From NCBI GenBank assembly GCA_023405705.1, contig JAEXXR010000080.1:1-7999 (forward strand): a stretch of 7,999 nt of DNA, read 5' to 3'. Shown piece after piece: positions 5,347-7,999 of this stretch; the stretch's first letter is position 1, and every line of letters begins with the position of its first letter. The stretch is from Actinomycetes bacterium (GTDB taxonomy: Bacteria > Actinomycetota > Thermoleophilia > Solirubrobacterales > Solirubrobacteraceae). The position numbers and the translations under genes were made by a program. A model generated the notes under the pieces. The model was not told the DNA's origin, searched no databases, and saw only the letters and a program-made list of their open reading frames with translations.

Positions 5347-6354
5347 ATGGCGACCGCCCTCAAGTCGATCGGGCATGACGATCGGCTGACGATCGTCGAT
5401 CACCTCGACGAGCTGCGCACGCGTCTGATGATCAGCGCGGCGTCGTTCGTGGTGATCTTCGTGCTCTGCTTCTGGCAGAACCACGCGCTGCTCGACTTCC
5501 TCAACCAGCCGCTGAAGGACAGCACGCCGACGGTCGAGAACCCCCAGAACAACGGGCGTCTCGGCCAGGTCGCCTCGGCGCAGAGACAGGTCGGCGAGGG
5601 CCTCTCCGCGGGCGCTGCCGCGTTCAGAGCGCTCCAGGGCGAGAGAGCGATCTCCGCCGAGACGAGAGCGCTGCTGGCGAACGCGATCGAGCAGATGGAC
5701 CAGGCGGCCGAGGCGCTGCCGAGAACGAACCCGGCACGCGTGCCGATCACGACCGGCGTCGGCGAGCCGTTCACCGCGACGCTGACGGTCGTCGCCTACT
5801 TCGCGCTGCTGTTCTCGCTGCCGATCATCCTCTACCAGGCATACGCCTTCATCCTGCCGGCGTTCAGCCCGTCCGAGCGCAGGGTCGCGGTGCCGTTGAT
5901 GCTGATGATCCCGCTGCTGTTCATCGGCGGCGTCGTCTTCGGCTACTTCCTCGTGATGCCGCCCGCGGTGTCGTTCCTGCAGAACTTCAACAACACCGAC
6001 TTCGACGTGCTGCTGCAGGCGAGAGACTATTACCGCTTCGCGGCGATGGCCCTGCTCTCGTGCGGGTTGATCTTCCAGCTGCCGGTCGGCCTGCTGATCG
6101 TCAACCGCGTCGGGATCCTCAGCGCCAGGCAGCTGCGCTCGTCGTGGCGGTACGCGATCGTCCTGATCGCCGTCGTCGCGGCGGTCATGCCGGGCGTCGA
6201 CCCGGTCACCACCGTGATCCTGATGGTTCCGCTGCTCGTGCTGTACGGACTCAGTATCGTCCTCTTGACGATCGCCGATCGGCGACGGGGGGACACCGGC
6301 GCGTTCGCCGGTCTGGAGCCGCTCGACGGGGACGACCACGAGGAAAACGACTGA
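5347..6354 (+). CDS. tatC: Twin-arginine translocase subunit TatC with a large extracytoplasmic insertion
   Basis: This 335-residue integral membrane protein is the Tat receptor for twin-arginine signal peptides. HLDELR (19-24) is the signal-peptide-binding N-terminal motif. Helices fall at about 28-45, 143-168, 180-208, 228-253, 268-284 and 286-308. Conserved features include QPL (54-56), GEPF (139-142), YQAYAFILPAFSPSERR (163-179) and FQLPVG (243-248). Typical TatC is about 250 residues. The excess comes from a segment of about 70 residues (about 60-131) between helices 1 and 2, on the outer face, plus a longer acidic C-terminal tail. Within the insertion five of six arginines use AGA, against one of fifteen elsewhere in the gene. 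Near the end LYG replaces the common LYE of the family. The start at ATG 5347 gives the expected short N-terminus, though its ribosome site is weak; translation may be coupled to tatA. Confidence 0.94.
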   Translation: MATALKSIGHDDRLTIVDHLDELRTRLMISAASFVVIFVLCFWQNHALLDFLNQPLKDSTPTVENPQNNGRLGQVASAQRQVGEGLSAGAAAFRALQGERAISAETRALLANAIEQMDQAAEALPRTNPARVPITTGVGEPFTATLTVVAYFALLFSLPIILYQAYAFILPAFSPSERRVAVPLMLMIPLLFIGGVVFGYFLVMPPAVSFLQNFNNTDFDVLLQARDYYRFAAMALLSCGLIFQLPVGLLIVNRVGILSARQLRSSWRYAIVLIAVVAAVMPGVDPVTTVILMVPLLVLYGLSIVLLTIADRRRGDTGAFAGLEPLDGDDHEEND

Positions 6355-6357
6355 GCA

Positions 6358-7062
6358 ATGCTGTTCGACCTGCAGAGCAAGGGGCGGAGAACCGCCGTCA
6401 AGATCATATATCTGGGTCTTGCGATCCTCATCGGCGGCGGCCTGGTCCTGTTCGGGATCGGAACCAGCGGCGGCGGCGGACTCCTCGACGTCTTCAGCGA
6501 CCAGTCGCAGGACATCAGCTCGCAGGTCAGCAACGCGGAGAAGAGAGCCCAGAGAGCGGTCAGACTCAACCCCAGAGACGCCGAGGCCTGGGCCGTGCTC
6601 GCTCGCACGCGCTACCAGCGCGCCGGCCAGGGCGACAACTTCAACGAGTCGGCCGGCACCTTCACCGAGCAGGGTCAGGAGCAGCTGCGCTCCGCGGCCG
6701 CGGCGTGGGACAGATACCTCGCGCTGAACCCGCCGAGACTGGACGCCAACGTCGCGCGCCTGATGGCGATCGCGTTCGGCGAGACCGGCCTCAACCAGCC
6801 GGCAGAGGCGGCCAGGGCGCTCGAGATCGTGACGGAGGAGGACCCCTCCTCGGCGGCCTTCTCCAACCTCGCGTCGTACGCGTGGCTCGCCGGTCAGCAG
6901 CGCAAGGGCGACCTCGCCGCGGCCGAGGCGATCAGACTGGCGCCCGAAGCGCAGCGGAGAACGCTCAGAAGACAGCTGGACAGAATCAACCAGGAGATCC
7001 AGAGACAGGCGATCCAGGAAGCGATCGACTCCGGCGCGCTGAGAACGTCGACCACCAGATGA
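6358..7062 (+). CDS. Membrane-anchored TPR-like protein of unknown function
   Basis: This 234-residue protein starts 3 nt after the tatC stop. A short basic N-terminus (MLFDLQSKGRR) precedes one membrane helix (about 15-36), then a Gly/Ser linker. The rest is helical, with tetratricopeptide-like segments: AEKRAQRAVRLNPRDAEAW (about 61-79), a pair around AWDRYLALNP, then EAARALEIV and LAAAEAIRLAP. The C-terminus is a charged helix ending in GALRTSTTR. Topology is probably N-in with the repeats outside. TPR domains bind proteins, so a role in assembling or sorting exported complexes next to TatAC is a reasonable inference, not shown. Fifteen of its 24 arginines are AGA, extreme for this high-GC window. 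The name is limited to its architecture. Confidence 0.85.
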   Translation: MLFDLQSKGRRTAVKIIYLGLAILIGGGLVLFGIGTSGGGGLLDVFSDQSQDISSQVSNAEKRAQRAVRLNPRDAEAWAVLARTRYQRAGQGDNFNESAGTFTEQGQEQLRSAAAAWDRYLALNPPRLDANVARLMAIAFGETGLNQPAEAARALEIVTEEDPSSAAFSNLASYAWLAGQQRKGDLAAAEAIRLAPEAQRRTLRRQLDRINQEIQRQAIQEAIDSGALRTSTTR

Positions 7063-7065
7063 GCG

Positions 7066-7087
7066 AGGCGGCGCCGGCGCGCCGCCT
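7066..7087 (+). terminator. GC-rich terminator hairpin of the tat operon
   Basis: AGGCGGCGC (7066-7074) and GCGCCGCCT (7079-7087) form a perfect 9-bp stem with a CGGC loop. It starts 4 nt after the TPR-like gene stop codon and is followed by TTCC only. It is a good position for ending the tatA-tatC-TPR transcript and separating it from the tRNA gene. Confidence 0.6.
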
Positions 7088-7127
7088 TCCCGTCGCCGCC
7101 CGCCACGCATCGCGGCGCGCGACCATC

Positions 7128-7133
7128 TAGAAT
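7128..7133 (+). promoter_or_regulatory. Candidate -10 box of the tRNA-Lys gene
   Basis: TAGAAT matches the TAnnnT -10 pattern and lies in an AT-rich island (CATCTAGAATCC) 36 bp before the mature tRNA. Transcription would begin near 7140. No clear -35 hexamer is seen 16-18 bp upstream. Confidence 0.45.
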
Positions 7134-7144
7134 CCTCTGTCCAC

Positions 7145-7163
7145 GCGCGCTCCCGGAGCGCGC
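7145..7163 (+). other. Leader hairpin just before the mature tRNA 5' end
   Basis: GCGCGCT (7145-7151) and AGCGCGC (7157-7163) form a 7-bp stem with a CCCGG loop, ending 5 nt before the mature tRNA. In the precursor RNA it would sit directly upstream of the RNase P cleavage site. Whether it affects processing or transcription is not known. Confidence 0.4.
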
Positions 7164-7168
7164 ACCGA

Positions 7169-7241
<73 letters not shown>

Positions 7242-7249
7242 CCTGAAGC

Positions 7250-7278
7250 ACGAAGACCCCGCACAGCGGGGTCTTCGT
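7250..7278. terminator. Terminator hairpin between tRNA-Lys and the convergent SDR gene
   Basis: CGAAGACCCCG (7251-7261) and CGGGGTCTTCG (7267-7277) form a perfect 11-bp stem, extended to 12 bp by A7250-T7278, with a CACAG loop. It starts 8 nt after the tRNA and is followed by CGTCGTTCCC, which is weakly T-rich. It is well placed to terminate the tRNA transcript and, on the other strand, the dehydrogenase transcript. Confidence 0.75.
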
Positions 7279-7292
7279 CGTTCCCGGGCTGC

Positions 7293-7316
7293 GCGGCGGC
7301 CGCTGCCGGCCGCCGC
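7293..7316 (-). terminator. Hairpin directly downstream of the SDR gene
   Basis: GCGGCGGCCG (7293-7302) and CGGCCGCCGC (7307-7316) form a perfect 10-bp stem with a 4-nt loop (CTGC). It lies 5 nt past the stop codon of the minus-strand dehydrogenase, without a T-run. With the hairpin at 7250-7278 it makes a double stem between two converging transcripts. Confidence 0.5.
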
Positions 7317-7321
7317 CGTGC

Positions 7322-7999
7322 TCAGCTCTCGGCCGCCTTCTCGCTCGCGAGCTGCTCGTCGGCGGGCGGCGCAGGCTCGGCGATCCCCTCGGGAGCGGCG
7401 GCGAGCTGGGCCGGACCTCTGACGGCGGTGCGCTCGTAGGTGGCGCGCGCGGAGGCGTCGGCGCCGCCGAGCACTCTGTCGGTCTGCATCAGCCGCCCGA
7501 CGGCCTCGTAGACCGCGCGAGGCATCATCGCGCCGACCTTCGTGATGCGGCCGATCGAGCGCGGGACGAAGACGTCCTGGCGCGGACGCTCGAGGGCGTC
7601 GACGATCTCGTTCGCGACGTCCTCCGGCTCGACCAGTCCGATCCCGCGGCCTCTCTGCAGGCCGGCGGCGAGCTGCGTGTTGACCGGGACCGGCATCACG
7701 ATGCTCGTCTCGACGCCGCTGCCGCGGACCTCGCCGCGGATCGCCTCGGTCAGCCCGACGACCGCGTGCTTGGTCGCAGAGTAGGTCGCGCCGCCGGGGA
7801 CGCCGGCCTTGCCGGCGGTCGAGGCGACGTTGACGAGGTGGCCGGTGCGCCGCGGCAGGAACCGCTCCAGCGCCAGCTTGGAGCCGGTGATCACGCCGTG
7901 CAGGTTGATGTCGATCTGGCGCGCGGCGATCTCGTCGCTCTCCTCGACGAAGGAGCCGACGTGCATGATCCCCGCGTTGTTGATCAGCACGTCGAGCGG
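7322..7999 (-). CDS. Classical short-chain dehydrogenase/reductase, C-terminal part (5' end outside window)
   Basis: The visible 225 residues belong to an NAD(P)-dependent SDR oxidoreductase; the N-terminal Rossmann glycine motif lies beyond the window edge. Numbering from the first visible residue, NNAG is at 7-10, the catalytic-site Asn in DINLHGVI at 32, Ser60 in NVASTAG, and the Tyr73-x-x-x-Lys77 pair in YSATKHAVVGLTEAIRGE. This is the complete visible Asn-Ser-Tyr-Lys set of a classical SDR. A following MPVPVNTQ and EPEDVANEIVDAL are typical of the family's C-terminal half. The last 40 or so residues form an Ala/Pro/Glu-rich tail, probably disordered. A GTG at 7990 is not the start, because the frame continues in conserved sequence (PLD before VLINNAG). 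The substrate cannot be told from the sequence. The stop is TGA at 7322-7324, and the gene converges on the tRNA. Confidence 0.92.
   Translation of the reverse strand, partial: PLDVLINNAGIMHVGSFVEESDEIAARQIDINLHGVITGSKLALERFLPRRTGHLVNVASTAGKAGVPGGATYSATKHAVVGLTEAIRGEVRGSGVETSIVMPVPVNTQLAAGLQRGRGIGLVEPEDVANEIVDALERPRQDVFVPRSIGRITKVGAMMPRAVYEAVGRLMQTDRVLGGADASARATYERTAVRGPAQLAAAPEGIAEPAPPADEQLASEKAAES

Noticed and set aside
4942..7110. A very long minus-strand open frame continuing upstream of the zinc-ribbon gene
   Set aside because: It is antisense to tatA, tatC and the TPR-like gene, all with clear family or membrane signatures. Its translation is a low-complexity Arg/Asp/Glu/Gln mix, as expected from high-GC shadow frames. 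Only 4525-4941 is kept.
6060..7130. Plus-strand open frame of 356 codons overlapping the tatC end and the TPR-like gene
   Set aside because: It is out of frame with both, Arg/Gly/Pro-rich, and has no start context or domain.

Overview
The window is about 8 kb of high-GC DNA with tightly packed genes and strong G/C-ending codons. The gene content fits an aerobic, menaquinone-using, Gram-positive actinobacterium. The shape of the respiratory operon (Rieske / b6-type cytochrome b / subunit IV fused to cytochrome c) differs from the qcrCAB order with full-length cytochrome b of Mycobacterium and Corynebacterium. This suggests a deep lineage such as Thermoleophilia/Solirubrobacterales; that placement is inference, not read directly from the sequence.

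Left part (1-4440, + strand). The 3' end of an unrecognised helical protein gene (1-396) is followed by a compact run of five genes: Rieske protein qcrA, b6-type cytochrome b qcrB, subunit IV-cytochrome c fusion qcrC, demethylmenaquinone methyltransferase menG, and a long-chain polyprenyl diphosphate synthase. Gaps are 3, 6 and 10 nt, and the last pair overlaps by 4 nt (GTGA). One transcript could therefore encode both the menaquinol:cytochrome c reductase and two enzymes that make its substrate: side-chain synthesis and ring methylation of menaquinone. The upstream fragment has a pattern reminiscent of HepS, the non-catalytic subunit of Firmicute heptaprenyl diphosphate synthase.

Middle (4441-7087). 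Inverted repeats separate the operon from a convergent small zinc-ribbon protein gene (4525-4941, - strand). A 112-bp divergent intergenic region with a candidate promoter and a short dyad leads to tatA, tatC and a membrane-anchored TPR-like protein (+ strand), closed by a 9-bp GC-rich hairpin. The Tat genes fit the context, because QcrA carries a twin-arginine motif and is an expected Tat substrate. TatC has an extra segment of about 70 residues between its first two membrane helices.

Right part (7088-7999). A tRNA-Lys(CUU) gene has a -10-like box and a leader hairpin upstream and a 12-bp hairpin downstream. It is followed by the 3' part of a classical short-chain dehydrogenase/reductase on the - strand that runs off the window.

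Most of this is ordinary core metabolism, and I see no defence system, mobile element, CRISPR array or biosynthetic cluster. The points most worth checking are the HepS-like fragment, loss of the heme c_i cysteine in QcrB, the TatC insertion, and a sharp local rise in AGA arginine codons that coincides with that insertion and the following TPR-like gene.
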